Positions 53,321-61,456 of a stretch of DNA of 64,000 bases are shown here, one piece after another. A model generated the notes under the pieces. It saw only the letters and a program-made list of their open reading frames with translations. It was not told the origin of the DNA and made no database searches. Within the stretch, counting starts at the first letter, position 1. Every line of letters begins with the position of its first letter. The DNA comes from Bacillota bacterium. Its GTDB lineage: Bacteria; Bacillota; Clostridia; Christensenellales; SZUA-584. A program made the translations under genes and the position numbers. The stretch lies in the NCBI GenBank assembly GCA_023412005.1, contig JAEYOE010000025.1, positions 62,001 to 126,000 of the forward strand, given 5' to 3'.

Positions 53321-54607
53321 ATGAAAAAGTTCTTAATGAAGCACCACCTGCTGCGCACGCTGTTTGAGCTGCGCGGCAATCCAAGGGCATGCATTTATAC
53401 GGAACCCTTGTGGGGGTTGTCCATCAGCCTGTGTTTGCCATATGCGTCTGTTTACATGCTGGCGCTGGGGCTTAACGACGTGCAGGTGGGCATGGTCACG
53501 TCAATCTACATGTTTTCTCAAATGATATTCGCTTTTATATCAGGTGTGATTATTGATAAAATGGGCCGCAGACTCAGCACCATGATATTTGATTTTCTGT
53601 CATGGTGCATACCTTGTTTAATATGGGCTTTCAGCCAAGGCTTTTGGTTCTTCGCCTTGGCCGCTATGCTGAACGGCATGATGAAAATCCCCACCGTTTC
53701 ATGGGACTGCCTGCTCGTGGAAGACGCGCCGAAGGACAAAATCACGCAAATCTATTCATGGGTCATTATCTGCGCAAATCTCTCCGCGCTGTTTGCGCCG
53801 ATATCGTCTGTGCTGGTGTCGCAGCTCACGCTGGTGCCGGCCATACGCATACTTTATATTAACGCGTTTGTGATTATGACGATAAAGCTGCTGCTGCTCT
53901 TCAAGTTTTCCACCGAAACATCCGTCGGTAAAATTAAGCGTGAAGCGGCCAAAAATATGTCATGGCGCAAAATGCTCGCCGGTTATAAGGATGCCGCGCG
54001 CATGATGATGTCGTCCCGCGGCACCAAGTTCGCCATCATCATCAGTATTCTGGTAGAGATTGTCGTCATGCTGGGCATGACCTTTTGGCAGATCATCGCA
54101 TCGCGCCGCATCGGTATTCCGGATACGCTGCTGCCGATATTTCCGATGGCCCGCAGCATCATCTCGATTGTGCTGTTCTTCACCATCATTTCGCGCATCA
54201 GGCAAACGCAGTTGAAATGGCCGCTCTATGGCGGGTTTTTCAGTGCGATAATCGGCTGCGGGCTGCTGATCACAATAACCGATACCGGCATCATCGGCTA
54301 TATCATACTCGCTGTTTCGCTGCTGTTTGAATCGCTGGGCACCGCTGTTTTGAGCACGCTCAGAGAATCTCTCGTCGCCATACACGTTCACCCCGAGGAG
54401 CGTTCCAACATACTCGCTCTGCTCCAAACGCTGGTGATGCTTGTCAGCGTTCCGTTTGGCTATATCGGCGGCCTGCTGAGCGATGTCTCCAAAACACTGC
54501 CGTTTGTACTCAGCATTGTGCTGCTGCTGCTCGGTATAATCGCAACAGCTTATTTTTACCGAAACACAAAACAAAACATCCCTTCGGATGCTCAAACTGA
54601 TTGCTGA
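53321..54607 (+). CDS. MFS transporter
   Basis: This 428-aa major facilitator protein has about 12 membrane segments. The motif between TM2 and TM3, GVIIDKMGRRLSTMIFD, is the MFS motif A equivalent (G-x-x-x-D-x-x-G-R-R). Substrate unknown; drug or metabolite efflux is a usual guess. ATG at 53321 follows CGGAGGCCGC; the frame begins earlier without a site. Confidence 0.9.
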   Translation: MKKFLMKHHLLRTLFELRGNPRACIYTEPLWGLSISLCLPYASVYMLALGLNDVQVGMVTSIYMFSQMIFAFISGVIIDKMGRRLSTMIFDFLSWCIPCLIWAFSQGFWFFALAAMLNGMMKIPTVSWDCLLVEDAPKDKITQIYSWVIICANLSALFAPISSVLVSQLTLVPAIRILYINAFVIMTIKLLLLFKFSTETSVGKIKREAAKNMSWRKMLAGYKDAARMMMSSRGTKFAIIISILVEIVVMLGMTFWQIIASRRIGIPDTLLPIFPMARSIISIVLFFTIISRIRQTQLKWPLYGGFFSAIIGCGLLITITDTGIIGYIILAVSLLFESLGTAVLSTLRESLVAIHVHPEERSNILALLQTLVMLVSVPFGYIGGLLSDVSKTLPFVLSIVLLLLGIIATAYFYRNTKQNIPSDAQTDC

Positions 54608-54730
54608 TTAACACATCTTTTTCTGAACAAATGACCTGCGGATTTGCAACGAAAGTCTGCTTGATAGGGCAGAGATTCTATGGTGAATCAGTATAGCTTA
54701 AGCGAATGAGTCGGCGTTATTTCAAACAAT

Positions 54731-54762
54731 CTAAGGGGATGCTGAGCTATCCCCTTTTTTGT
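54731..54762 (+). terminator. Terminator downstream of the MFS gene
   Basis: Stem AAGGGGAT/ATCCCCTT (54733-54740 with 54749-54756), followed by TTTT. Confidence 0.85.
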
Positions 54763-54819
54763 CTCAATCCATGCTTGTTTGCGGATAACAGCCCTCAGCC
54801 TGTGCCGTTTTTAATCAGG

Positions 54820-55497
54820 TTAAAGCGTTTGTCCCTCTTTAGGATACGGCTCACTTTTCATATTAAGCAGTGCTTCATTCTTAATTGAATAACCGCCGCG
54901 CACTTTCTCGAGCACGCCTTCACGGCACAGTTTATCCAGCGTTCGCAGCAGATGCCGGTAGCTGGTGCTGAGTACTTCCGCAATTTCGGTCAGCTTGTCT
55001 TTAAAGCAGCCGTTCTTTTGCGTCATGGAAATATACGCGCAAAGCCGCGTCTCCAGCTTGTTCAATATCGATACCGTGTTGCGTTCATTCGAATGCAACA
55101 GCTTATGGGCGAGCGCATCGCAAACAGCTGTCATAAAGCTTAAATTGTGCATTAATTCTTTTTGGTAGCGGTGGCGCGGAATACCGATACAGCACACGTC
55201 CGTTATGGTTTGAATCGTGGATGCCGATGTTTCGCTCTGTATGGCCAGCTCCACCTCACCGATGATATCACCCACGCCGCTGTAGCAGTAGAGCAGCGTT
55301 TTCCCATCCGGCGCGGTGATCAATACCTTCTGCCGTCCTTCATGCACCAGCATCACATACGGGCATTCGTATCCTTGCCGCTGTATGAATTCATCCTTTT
55401 TGTAATACAGCGCAGCCATATCCTCAAAATCGAAGCCGGCAAGCCCAAATTGCTCCAATCTTATCATGTGCTCTTTTTGTAATTTCTCTTTTTTCAT
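54820..55497 (-). CDS. Crp/Fnr-family transcription regulator (YeiL-like)
   Basis: This 225-aa regulator has an N-terminal cyclic-nucleotide-binding-fold domain (residues ~30-120, GRQKVLITAPDGKTLLYCYSGVGDIIGEVEL) and a C-terminal winged helix (~155-210, ETRLCAYISM...TEIAEVLSTSYRHLLRTLDKLCREGVLEK). Cysteines are present (C43-like, C82-like, CC) but no Fnr-type cluster, so the ligand is unknown. It is divergent from a DMT-type transporter, and a TGACA-N2-TGTCA site lies between them, so it likely controls both. Confidence 0.9.
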   Translation of the reverse strand: MKKEKLQKEHMIRLEQFGLAGFDFEDMAALYYKKDEFIQRQGYECPYVMLVHEGRQKVLITAPDGKTLLYCYSGVGDIIGEVELAIQSETSASTIQTITDVCCIGIPRHRYQKELMHNLSFMTAVCDALAHKLLHSNERNTVSILNKLETRLCAYISMTQKNGCFKDKLTEIAEVLSTSYRHLLRTLDKLCREGVLEKVRGGYSIKNEALLNMKSEPYPKEGQTL

Positions 55498-55516
55498 TCG
55501 TCCCCCCCACTTAATG

Positions 55517-55528
55517 TGACATGTGTCA
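55517..55528. promoter_or_regulatory. Crp/Fnr-type operator between divergent regulator and transporter genes
   Basis: Inverted repeat TGACA-TG-TGTCA, the half-site style of Crp/Fnr proteins, 20 nt from the regulator start and 58 nt from the transporter start. Confidence 0.55.
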
Positions 55529-55585
55529 TATGTATCGTCAAGTCTTAATGTTATGATTTTGCGCGTACGGAGGATTTTTTCATTT

Positions 55586-56458
55586 ATGTATTATGTATTA
55601 TCTGTGTTTCTTGGTTTGCTTAGCACCGTGATGGTGGCCATGAACGGAAAGCTCGGGGGGCATTACGGCATATACACCGCTGCTGTTATCATCCATGTTT
55701 TGGGGCTGCTCAGCGCGTCGGCAATCGTTTTGCTAAAGCGCGAACGAATAGCGAATAAGCAGCCCTTTGTATTTTATATCGGCGGTGCCATCGGCTTTTT
55801 TTGTGTGATTCTCAACAGCGTTACATTTGGCCATCTGAGCGTATCCGCCATTCTAGCGCTCGGGCTGCTCGGCCAAAGCCTTGCGTCGCTGCTTTTTGAT
55901 CAGTTTGGGCTGTATGGTATGCAAAAGCATCCGTTTAACTTCAAAAAAACCGTCGGCCTTGCGCTTGTGATGATCGGTGTTGTTTTTATGGTAATATCAT
56001 CTTCGCTGCGCGCGCTGCCGTACGTGTTCTTTTCTCTGCTGTCCGGTGCCATCGTTGTTATCGCAAGAACGTTCAATGCCCGCCTTGCCAAGTGCACCAA
56101 CAATGCACAAAGCACATTTTTCAATTACGCAAGCGGACTTATCGTCTCGATCATCGCGCTTTTTGCTTTTGGCAATCAAGAACCCTTGTTTACAGCCTTC
56201 TCACTCTCACCCGAGGTGTGGATTTATTTCGGCGGCTTACTCGGGGTGGGTTACGTTATCGCGCTGAACTTGGCCGTCAACACAGTGCCGTCGTTTTACT
56301 TGTCGCATCTGCTGTTTATCGGGCAGGTGTTTTCGGGCATTGGCGCAGATGCTCTGCTGACAGGCGTCTTCTCTTTTAACAACCTGATTGGCGGTATTTT
56401 TGTGACGGCGGGCCTGGTGCAGAATCTGTGGATTGAGAAACGGATAGTATCCGCTTAA
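55586..56458 (+). CDS. DMT-superfamily transporter (DUF606/YdcZ type, duplicated)
   Basis: This 290-aa protein has about ten membrane helices in two halves. Each half carries a YdcZ-like beginning: FLGLLSTVMVAMNGKLGGHYGIYTAAVIIHVLGLLSAS, and later FSLLSGAIVVIARTFNARLAKCTNNAQSTFFNYASGLIV. It may export a small metabolite. Its position opposite a Crp/Fnr regulator is common for this family. ATG at 55586 follows GGAGGATTTTTTCATTT; spacing is long, so a start a few codons earlier is possible. Confidence 0.85.
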   Translation: MYYVLSVFLGLLSTVMVAMNGKLGGHYGIYTAAVIIHVLGLLSASAIVLLKRERIANKQPFVFYIGGAIGFFCVILNSVTFGHLSVSAILALGLLGQSLASLLFDQFGLYGMQKHPFNFKKTVGLALVMIGVVFMVISSSLRALPYVFFSLLSGAIVVIARTFNARLAKCTNNAQSTFFNYASGLIVSIIALFAFGNQEPLFTAFSLSPEVWIYFGGLLGVGYVIALNLAVNTVPSFYLSHLLFIGQVFSGIGADALLTGVFSFNNLIGGIFVTAGLVQNLWIEKRIVSA

Positions 56459-56530
56459 CCCACTTCTACAGGTGCTTTGTGCCTCCTCGTCTTAGGCTGG
56501 CATTATTGGTTTTATCGACAGGCATTAAGG

Positions 56531-56556
56531 GAGATACTGAGGGTATTCTCTTTTTT
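56531..56556 (+). terminator. Terminator downstream of the DMT transporter gene
   Basis: Stem GAGATAC/GTATTCTC with one bulged T, followed by TTTTTT. Confidence 0.6.
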
Positions 56557-56710
56557 GTGTTTTGTCGCATTTCCTCATCGCCATTATCTATTGCCAGCGT
56601 TTATATGTAACAAGTGATCATGTATGTCATTGTCATTTGAATTCGTCTTAATAGTTATTTATGGAATTGCTGTGTTATATCACATTTTTCGACATTTATC
56701 TTCTTTTTTA

Positions 56711-56739
56711 TTGATATTTATAGCCATTGCTATTATTAT
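56711..56739 (+). promoter_or_regulatory. Promoter of the 56.8-kb lipoprotein gene
   Basis: TTGATA (56711-56716), 17 nt, TATTAT (56734-56739). The surrounding ~200 nt (56560-56772) is very A/T-rich and contains no gene. Confidence 0.6.
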
Positions 56740-56772
56740 GTAGACATATTATTATATTCTGAGGTATTTTTT

Positions 56773-57579
56773 ATGAAGAAAATTTGTTACATTTTACTGA
56801 GCATTGTCCTTTTCTTAAGCCTCACCGCTTGCAGCCAACCCACCTTGAACGAAAAAGACATTTTGGCTGCTGCGCAAGAGATATTGGACAAGCAGGCACA
56901 GGAACAAGAGAAAGATGTTGAAAAGCAGAAAGACGTTGACGCCAAAGAAGAAGATGAAAGCGATAATGAGAACAGTGTTTCCGGCGTTGTCGACACAGAG
57001 ACAAAAGTCAATACGGATGAGCTTGCTAAAAATATTACAGTCGATGTTTATCCTCTTGAAAGCGGTGAAGCCTTATTCAAGCTCACAAACAACAATTCCT
57101 CTGATATCTGTTCGCTAAACTTTACTATCAATTTTTATGATTCCGACCAGAAAATAATCAAGAACTACGAAACTTATTTCACAGCCTTGGGCGCTGGAAG
57201 AGAATCTTATGCCTTAAGCTTTGACCTTAACAAAAGCGGCGTTGATTTTAAAAACTATAAAGCGCAAATCGATATTGAAGACTATGATATCGGATACAAA
57301 AATGCAATAGACAGTATAAAAGTTGAAGCCAATGTTTCCAAAGACGGCAACGTTATGGCTGAAATCACAAACACCGGTTCAGATTCTATAACAAGCATGA
57401 ATGCGCTTGCGTTGTTTTATCTCAATGACGAGCTTGTGGGTGCCAGCTACGAAAGCTCATATGATCTTAAAGCCGGCGGATTTGATGTTCTTGAGTTCTG
57501 GCCTCCCATTGATGAAAACTTTAACACAATTGAGTATGACCGTTATTCCGTTTTTATCAATGAAGCCTACACAGGCTGA
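56773..57579 (+). CDS. Lipoprotein with two FxLYD/BsuPI-like beta domains
   Basis: This 268-aa protein has a signal peptide with lipobox LTAC at residues ~17-20. A charged Glu/Lys/Gln-rich linker (residues ~25-75) follows. Then come two similar beta domains: ITVDVYPLESGEALFKLTNNNSSDICSLNFTINFYDSDQKIIKNYETYF and IKVEANVSKDGNVMAEITNTGSDSITSMNALALFYLNDELVGASYES. The shared pattern V-x-(L/I)-x-N-x-(S/T)-x-x-x-(I/L)...(F/Y)-Y-(D/N) is that of FxLYD-like extracytoplasmic domains. Role unknown; it is monocistronic. Confidence 0.75.
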   Translation: MKKICYILLSIVLFLSLTACSQPTLNEKDILAAAQEILDKQAQEQEKDVEKQKDVDAKEEDESDNENSVSGVVDTETKVNTDELAKNITVDVYPLESGEALFKLTNNNSSDICSLNFTINFYDSDQKIIKNYETYFTALGAGRESYALSFDLNKSGVDFKNYKAQIDIEDYDIGYKNAIDSIKVEANVSKDGNVMAEITNTGSDSITSMNALALFYLNDELVGASYESSYDLKAGGFDVLEFWPPIDENFNTIEYDRYSVFINEAYTG

Positions 57580-57592
57580 TTCGATTTAAAAG

Positions 57593-57636
57593 AAGCTGGG
57601 GGCCCGGTTTAACTGACTGTGCCCTCAGCTTTTTTG
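57593..57636 (+). terminator. Terminator of the 56.8-kb lipoprotein gene
   Basis: Stem AAGCTG-GGGGC/GCCC-TCAGCTT with a loop of ~20 nt, followed by TTTTTT. Confidence 0.8.
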
Positions 57637-57643
57637 TTTTCTG

Positions 57644-57798
57644 TCATCTCATTAATAATTGCATTTTAGTTAGCTTTGTATAGAACTCGCTGCAGGCTTC
57701 GCGGGCGCTGTCTGTTTGATATGCGTTATACTGAGCCGTAAGCGTGGATGCCGTAAGGCCGTTTTTTGTGATACCTGCTTGATTGAATAACCGATCAT
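57644..57798 (-). pseudogene. Broken MerR-family regulator (AdhR-like) divergent from the alcohol dehydrogenase
   Basis: On the minus strand ATG at 57798, after GGAGG, reads MIGYSIKQVSQKT. One base out of frame it then continues as GLTASTL. Together these are the usual N-terminus of MerR-type regulators (YSIKQVSEKTGLTASTLRYYE). Afterwards the open frame reads TAQYNAYQTDSAREACSEF... and stops at 57644, with no further MerR sequence (a MerR protein is ~120-150 aa). The gene is both frameshifted and truncated. The operator it would have bound survives at 57821-57851. Confidence 0.6.
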
Positions 57799-57820
57799 AT
57801 TACCTCCGTAAAACTTTTTC

Positions 57821-57851
57821 TTGACCTGAAGTTAACTTTAAGTTTTATAAT
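57821..57851 (+). promoter_or_regulatory. MerR-type promoter/operator of the alcohol dehydrogenase gene
   Basis: TTGACC (57821-57826), a 19-nt spacer and TATAAT (57846-57851). The long spacer contains the palindromic GAAGTTAACTTTAAG core. This is the architecture of MerR/NmlR-family activators, close to the CTTAAAGTTAACTTTAAG-type site of B. subtilis AdhR (as remembered). Confidence 0.75.
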
Positions 57852-57913
57852 GTGATTATAGTTTGATTGATTCTTTTTTAAATAATAATAGATAGAAAAC
57901 GAGGAAAACAAAA

Positions 57914-59077
57914 ATGAGTTTCAACTATTACATGCCGACCCGTATTCTTTTTGGGAAAGGTGCGCTGAAAAAGCTGCACACACAGGTTCTGCCCGGGCAA
58001 AAAGCGCTGATTGTCACAACATCAGGCCAATCCGTCAAAAAGTACGGTTACTTAGCCGGGCTGGAAAACGAACTGAAAACAGCCGGAATCGGCTATGAGC
58101 TGTTCGATAAGATACTCCCCAACCCGATAAAAGACCATGTGATGCAAGGCGCGGCACTGGCCAAAACGGCCGGATGCGATTTTGTCATTGGGCTTGGCGG
58201 CGGCAGCGCCATCGATTCTGCCAAAGCTATTGCGATCATGGCGGCTAACGAGGGCGATTACTGGGACTATATTTCGGGCGGTTCGGGCAAAGGCCTGCCG
58301 GTGAAAAACAGCCCGCTCCCTGTTGTCGCCATCACCACCACCGCAGGCACCGGCACCGAGGCCGACCCTTGGATGGTGGTCACGAACGGCAGCGAAAAAA
58401 TCGGCTATGGGTACGACAAAACCTTTCCTGTGCTGGCCATTGTTGACCCTGATCTGATGATGACGGTGCCCGCGCGTCTCACAGCTTATCAAGGCTTTGA
58501 TGCGCTGTTTCACAGCACCGAAGGCTACATCAACAACACAGCCAACGAGATGAGCGACCTCTTTGCGCTAAAAGCCATTTCGCTGATTGGCTCCAGCCTG
58601 CCCGCAGCCGTGGCCGATGGCAGCAATGAAGCCGCACGTGCCGATGTGGCGCTGGCCAACACGCTGGCGGGCATTGTGGAATCCACCTCCGGCTGCACGT
58701 CGTCTCATTCTATGGAGCATGCGCTGAGCGCGCTGCATCCACAGCTGGAGCATGGCGCGGGTCTGATTATGATCAGCTGCGCGTATTACACATTCCTTGC
58801 AAAATCGGGCAGCTGTGATAAAAGGCTTATAGACATGGCCAAAGCGCTTGGCAAGCCAAACGCAGCTGAGCCAATGGATTTTGTATCGGCTCTGAAAGAC
58901 ATACAAGCAGCGTGCGGTGTGAGCGGCTTAAAGATGTCGGACTACGGCATTACCCGTGACGAGCTGCCCGCGCTTGCAGCGAATGCGCGCGACACCATGG
59001 GCGGTTTGTTCGCGTTTGACCCCGTTGAGATTTCACACGCGGATGTGATTGCGATATATGAGCAGTCATACAGGTAA
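57914..59077 (+). CDS. Iron-containing alcohol dehydrogenase
   Basis: This 387-aa group III alcohol dehydrogenase has FNYYMPTRILFGKGA at the start. NAD(P)-binding motif GLGGGSAIDSAKAIA is at ~residues 95-109 and TTTAGTGTEAD at ~140. Iron ligands are in QGFDALFHSTEGYI, SSHSMEHALSAL and PQLEHGAGL. It is a cytosolic enzyme interconverting an alcohol and an aldehyde. The MerR-type operator suggests induction by aldehydes or electrophiles. It is monocistronic and ends at a terminator. Confidence 0.94.
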   Translation: MSFNYYMPTRILFGKGALKKLHTQVLPGQKALIVTTSGQSVKKYGYLAGLENELKTAGIGYELFDKILPNPIKDHVMQGAALAKTAGCDFVIGLGGGSAIDSAKAIAIMAANEGDYWDYISGGSGKGLPVKNSPLPVVAITTTAGTGTEADPWMVVTNGSEKIGYGYDKTFPVLAIVDPDLMMTVPARLTAYQGFDALFHSTEGYINNTANEMSDLFALKAISLIGSSLPAAVADGSNEAARADVALANTLAGIVESTSGCTSSHSMEHALSALHPQLEHGAGLIMISCAYYTFLAKSGSCDKRLIDMAKALGKPNAAEPMDFVSALKDIQAACGVSGLKMSDYGITRDELPALAANARDTMGGLFAFDPVEISHADVIAIYEQSYR

Positions 59078-59093
59078 TGCAGCAAATGTAAAT

Positions 59094-59120
59094 GAGAGGC
59101 GCGATTGCGTCTCTTTTTTA
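59094..59120 (+). terminator. Terminator of the alcohol dehydrogenase gene
   Basis: Stem GAGAGGCGC with GCGTCTCTTT (one G-T pair), loop GATT-like, followed by T's. Confidence 0.8.
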
Positions 59121-59134
59121 TATATAAAAATACA

Positions 59135-59250
59135 ATAAGCCTTCCCCTGAAGGAGAAGGTGGTGCGAAGCACCGGATGAGGTGTCAATTAAAAAGCAACA
59201 AAACGTACACCTCATCAGTCGCCTGTCGGCTCCTCGAGGAGAAGCCTTAT
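59135..59250. repeat. Dispersed palindromic repeat, copy 2
   Basis: The ends AATAAGCCTTC and GAGAAGCCTTAT form terminal inverted repeats. Inside it carries AGGAGAAGGTGGTGCGAAGCACCGGATGAGGTGTC and later ACACCTCATCAGTCGCCTGTCGGC, in the same order as copy 1 at 28975-29083. Confidence 0.75.
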
Positions 59251-59302
59251 GACTGCACCATGTACCTTAAGATCATTATATTTCCGATTATCGCTTATGT
59301 GC

Positions 59303-59331
59303 TTGACATTATTATTACTATATAGTACTAT
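59303..59331 (+). promoter_or_regulatory. Promoter and operator of the MarR-type gene
   Basis: TTGACA (59303-59308), 17 nt, TACTAT (59326-59331). A perfect palindrome ATAGTACTAT (59322-59331) overlaps the -10 box, suitable for autorepression. Confidence 0.7.
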
Positions 59332-59352
59332 CCGTTATGGGAGGATTTACAT

Positions 59353-59793
59353 ATGGAAACACGCGGCGGATTTTTGATCTCACAAATCAAACAGATACAA
59401 GGGCGCATCTTTGAAAAGCTGCTCTCCAAAAGCGGTATTGATGCGTTTAACGGCGCGCAAGGGCGCATATTGTATGTGCTGTGGCAAAAAGACGAGCTTC
59501 CCATCGTTGAGCTTTCCCGCCAAACCGGGCTGGCCAAAACCACGCTGACCGGCATGCTCGACCGGCTGGAAACCCAGGGCCTTATCACGCGGTGTGCCGA
59601 TGCGAATGACAGACGGCAGATCATTATCCGTCTGACCGACAGCGCAAAGCAGCTCAGCAGTGATTATCAGCGTGTATCCGCCGACATGAACGCGATTTTC
59701 TATCGCGGCTTTTCGCATGATGAGATTGCCCTCTTCGAGCAGACACTCAACCGTATCCTTGATAATTTAAACGAAAGCGAGACGATAAAATGA
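59353..59793 (+). CDS. MarR-family transcription regulator
   Basis: This 146-aa winged-helix regulator contains NGAQGRILYVLWQKDELPIVELSRQTGLAKTTLTGMLDRLETQGLITRCADANDRRQIIIRLTDSAKQL. This is the complete wHTH with the D-x-R-(R/Q) wing. It probably represses itself and the next gene through the ATAGTACTAT palindrome. GGGAGG lies 9 nt before ATG. Its end overlaps the next gene by 4 nt. Confidence 0.93.
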   Translation: METRGGFLISQIKQIQGRIFEKLLSKSGIDAFNGAQGRILYVLWQKDELPIVELSRQTGLAKTTLTGMLDRLETQGLITRCADANDRRQIIIRLTDSAKQLSSDYQRVSADMNAIFYRGFSHDEIALFEQTLNRILDNLNESETIK

Positions 59794-60215
59794 CTGAAGA
59801 AATGAAAAATGAGATTCTGGGTGTTTATGAGAACGCGGCAACGGCGCTTGTTTCCTCGGTAGATGAGGGCGGTTTTCCGAACACAAAGGCCATGCTCGCG
59901 CTCGAGCACGACGGCCTTGGCGTGCACTACTTTTCCACCAATTATTCCGCCAGGCGAACAAAGCAGTTTTTAAACAATCCCAAGGCCTGCGTGTATTACT
60001 TCAAGGAATCTGAGTTTCGCGGGCTGATGCTGGTAGGTGAAATGGCGGTTTGTACCGACCGCGAACACCGCCTCCGGCTGTGGCGCGACGGCTTTGAATG
60101 CTATTACCCGCAAGGCGTGGACGACCCGGATTATTGCGTATTCAAATTCACCGCACAGCGCGGCAATTATTATCACGGCCTGCAGAACCACGATTTTGAC
60201 CCGAATACGTTTTAA
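59790..60215 (+). CDS. Pyridoxamine 5'-phosphate oxidase-family (split-barrel flavin) protein
   Basis: This 141-aa protein has the FMN-binding split barrel: ALVSSVDEGGFPNTKAMLALEHDGLGVHYFSTNYSARRTKQFLNNPKACVYYFKESEFRGLMLVGEMAV and later FTAQRGNYYHGLQN. Such small members reduce or bind flavins (F420 in actinobacteria) and are often controlled by a MarR neighbour. Translation is coupled to the marR-like gene. Substrate unknown. Confidence 0.88.
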   Translation: MTEEMKNEILGVYENAATALVSSVDEGGFPNTKAMLALEHDGLGVHYFSTNYSARRTKQFLNNPKACVYYFKESEFRGLMLVGEMAVCTDREHRLRLWRDGFECYYPQGVDDPDYCVFKFTAQRGNYYHGLQNHDFDPNTF

Positions 60216-61351
60216 GCCGTGAGGCTGTCGTGTGCCTCTTTCAGCACATCCACAATCGCAATTTGCTGCGGACAATGGCTTTCACAATGCCGGCATTCTA
60301 TGCAACTGGATGCATCCTTGCCAGAGTTAGACATCAGCAGCTCATAAAACACCTTGCCGAAATCCGTCCAGTCGGAAAGCGACTGATCGTTATACACCTT
60401 GAATATTTCGGGTATGTTGATGCCCTCGGGGCACGGCATGCAGTAGCGGCAGCCGGTGCAGCCTACCTTCGTCATTTGCAGGTAGATGTCCTTCACCTTC
60501 GCAATCAAATCTTTATCTTCTGCGCTCAGCACATCGGGCGCCGCCGCGTTAAAAATCCGTATGTTGTCCTTAAGCTGATCCATGCTGCTTACACCGCTTA
60601 ATATCACCTTGGCCTCGGCGAAGTTATAAACAAAGCGCAGTGCCCACTCCACAAGCGAACGTTTCTCCGGGTAATCGCTCAGCAGTTTTTCCACCTTGGT
60701 GGGTATTTTGCTGACGAGCATTCCGCCCTTCAGCGGTTCCATAATCGCCACACTGATACCCTTTTGCGCCGCGTATTTTAGTCCCTTCACACCGGCTTGA
60801 TGGTTATCGTCCAAAATATTCAGCTGAATCAGGCACATATCCCAAGGGTATGTATCCACAATTTCTTCAAACAGCGCATACTCGCTGTGAAACGAAAAGC
60901 CGATCTGTTTGATCTTGCCTTCGCTCCTCAGCCGTTCCATAAACTTAATGCCGTCGTACTTTTTCACCTTTTCCCATGTACCTTTGTCCAGGCAGTGAAA
61001 GATATAGATGTCGATCACATCAACATCCAAACGCTTCACCTGCTCCTCGTACATTTTTTGCAGGTCGTCGGCGCTATTCGCAGCACTGATCAACAGCTTG
61101 GTCGCGATGACCACCTTATCGCGGTATCCGTCTTTCAGCGCCTTGCCGAGCACTTCCTCGCTGCCGGCGTACGCATATGCCGTATCGAAGTAATTGACAC
61201 CGTGATCAATCGCGTAGCGAATCATTTTAATCGCTTCGTCTTCATCAATCACATTGCTGCCATCGCTCTGCGTCTTCATCGGGTAGCGCATGCACCCCAT
61301 ACCAAACCGCGATACCTTCATATCCAAACTGCCAAATTGGTTGTATTCCAT
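60212..61351 (-). CDS. Aldo/keto reductase with C-terminal 2x[4Fe-4S] domain
   Basis: This 379-aa protein has an aldo/keto reductase barrel over residues ~1-275: GMGCMRYPMK, DHGVNYFDTAYAYAGSEEVLGKAL with catalytic Asp and Tyr, and KVVIATKLL with the Lys. A ferredoxin-like tail follows, with CTGCRYCMPCPEGINIP (~residue 298) and CIECRHCESHCPQQIAI (~residue 353). The tail allows electron exchange with ferredoxin in anaerobes. It is convergent with the preceding gene, overlapping its last 4 nt. ATG is 61351-61349. Confidence 0.93.
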   Translation of the reverse strand: MEYNQFGSLDMKVSRFGMGCMRYPMKTQSDGSNVIDEDEAIKMIRYAIDHGVNYFDTAYAYAGSEEVLGKALKDGYRDKVVIATKLLISAANSADDLQKMYEEQVKRLDVDVIDIYIFHCLDKGTWEKVKKYDGIKFMERLRSEGKIKQIGFSFHSEYALFEEIVDTYPWDMCLIQLNILDDNHQAGVKGLKYAAQKGISVAIMEPLKGGMLVSKIPTKVEKLLSDYPEKRSLVEWALRFVYNFAEAKVILSGVSSMDQLKDNIRIFNAAAPDVLSAEDKDLIAKVKDIYLQMTKVGCTGCRYCMPCPEGINIPEIFKVYNDQSLSDWTDFGKVFYELLMSNSGKDASSCIECRHCESHCPQQIAIVDVLKEAHDSLTA

Positions 61352-61456
61352 TTTTTAAATCCTCAATATAAGTTTTTATCATTATGATCGTTCATAAAGC
61401 GAATCGCAAGAGCCAATGACGGTCTTTTTGTATGGTGCCACTTGATCTGTATGCCG

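Noticed and set aside
53960..54595. Minus-strand 211-codon open frame
   Set aside because: Antisense shadow of the MFS gene; strongly biased composition (Q, D, R) and no start signals.
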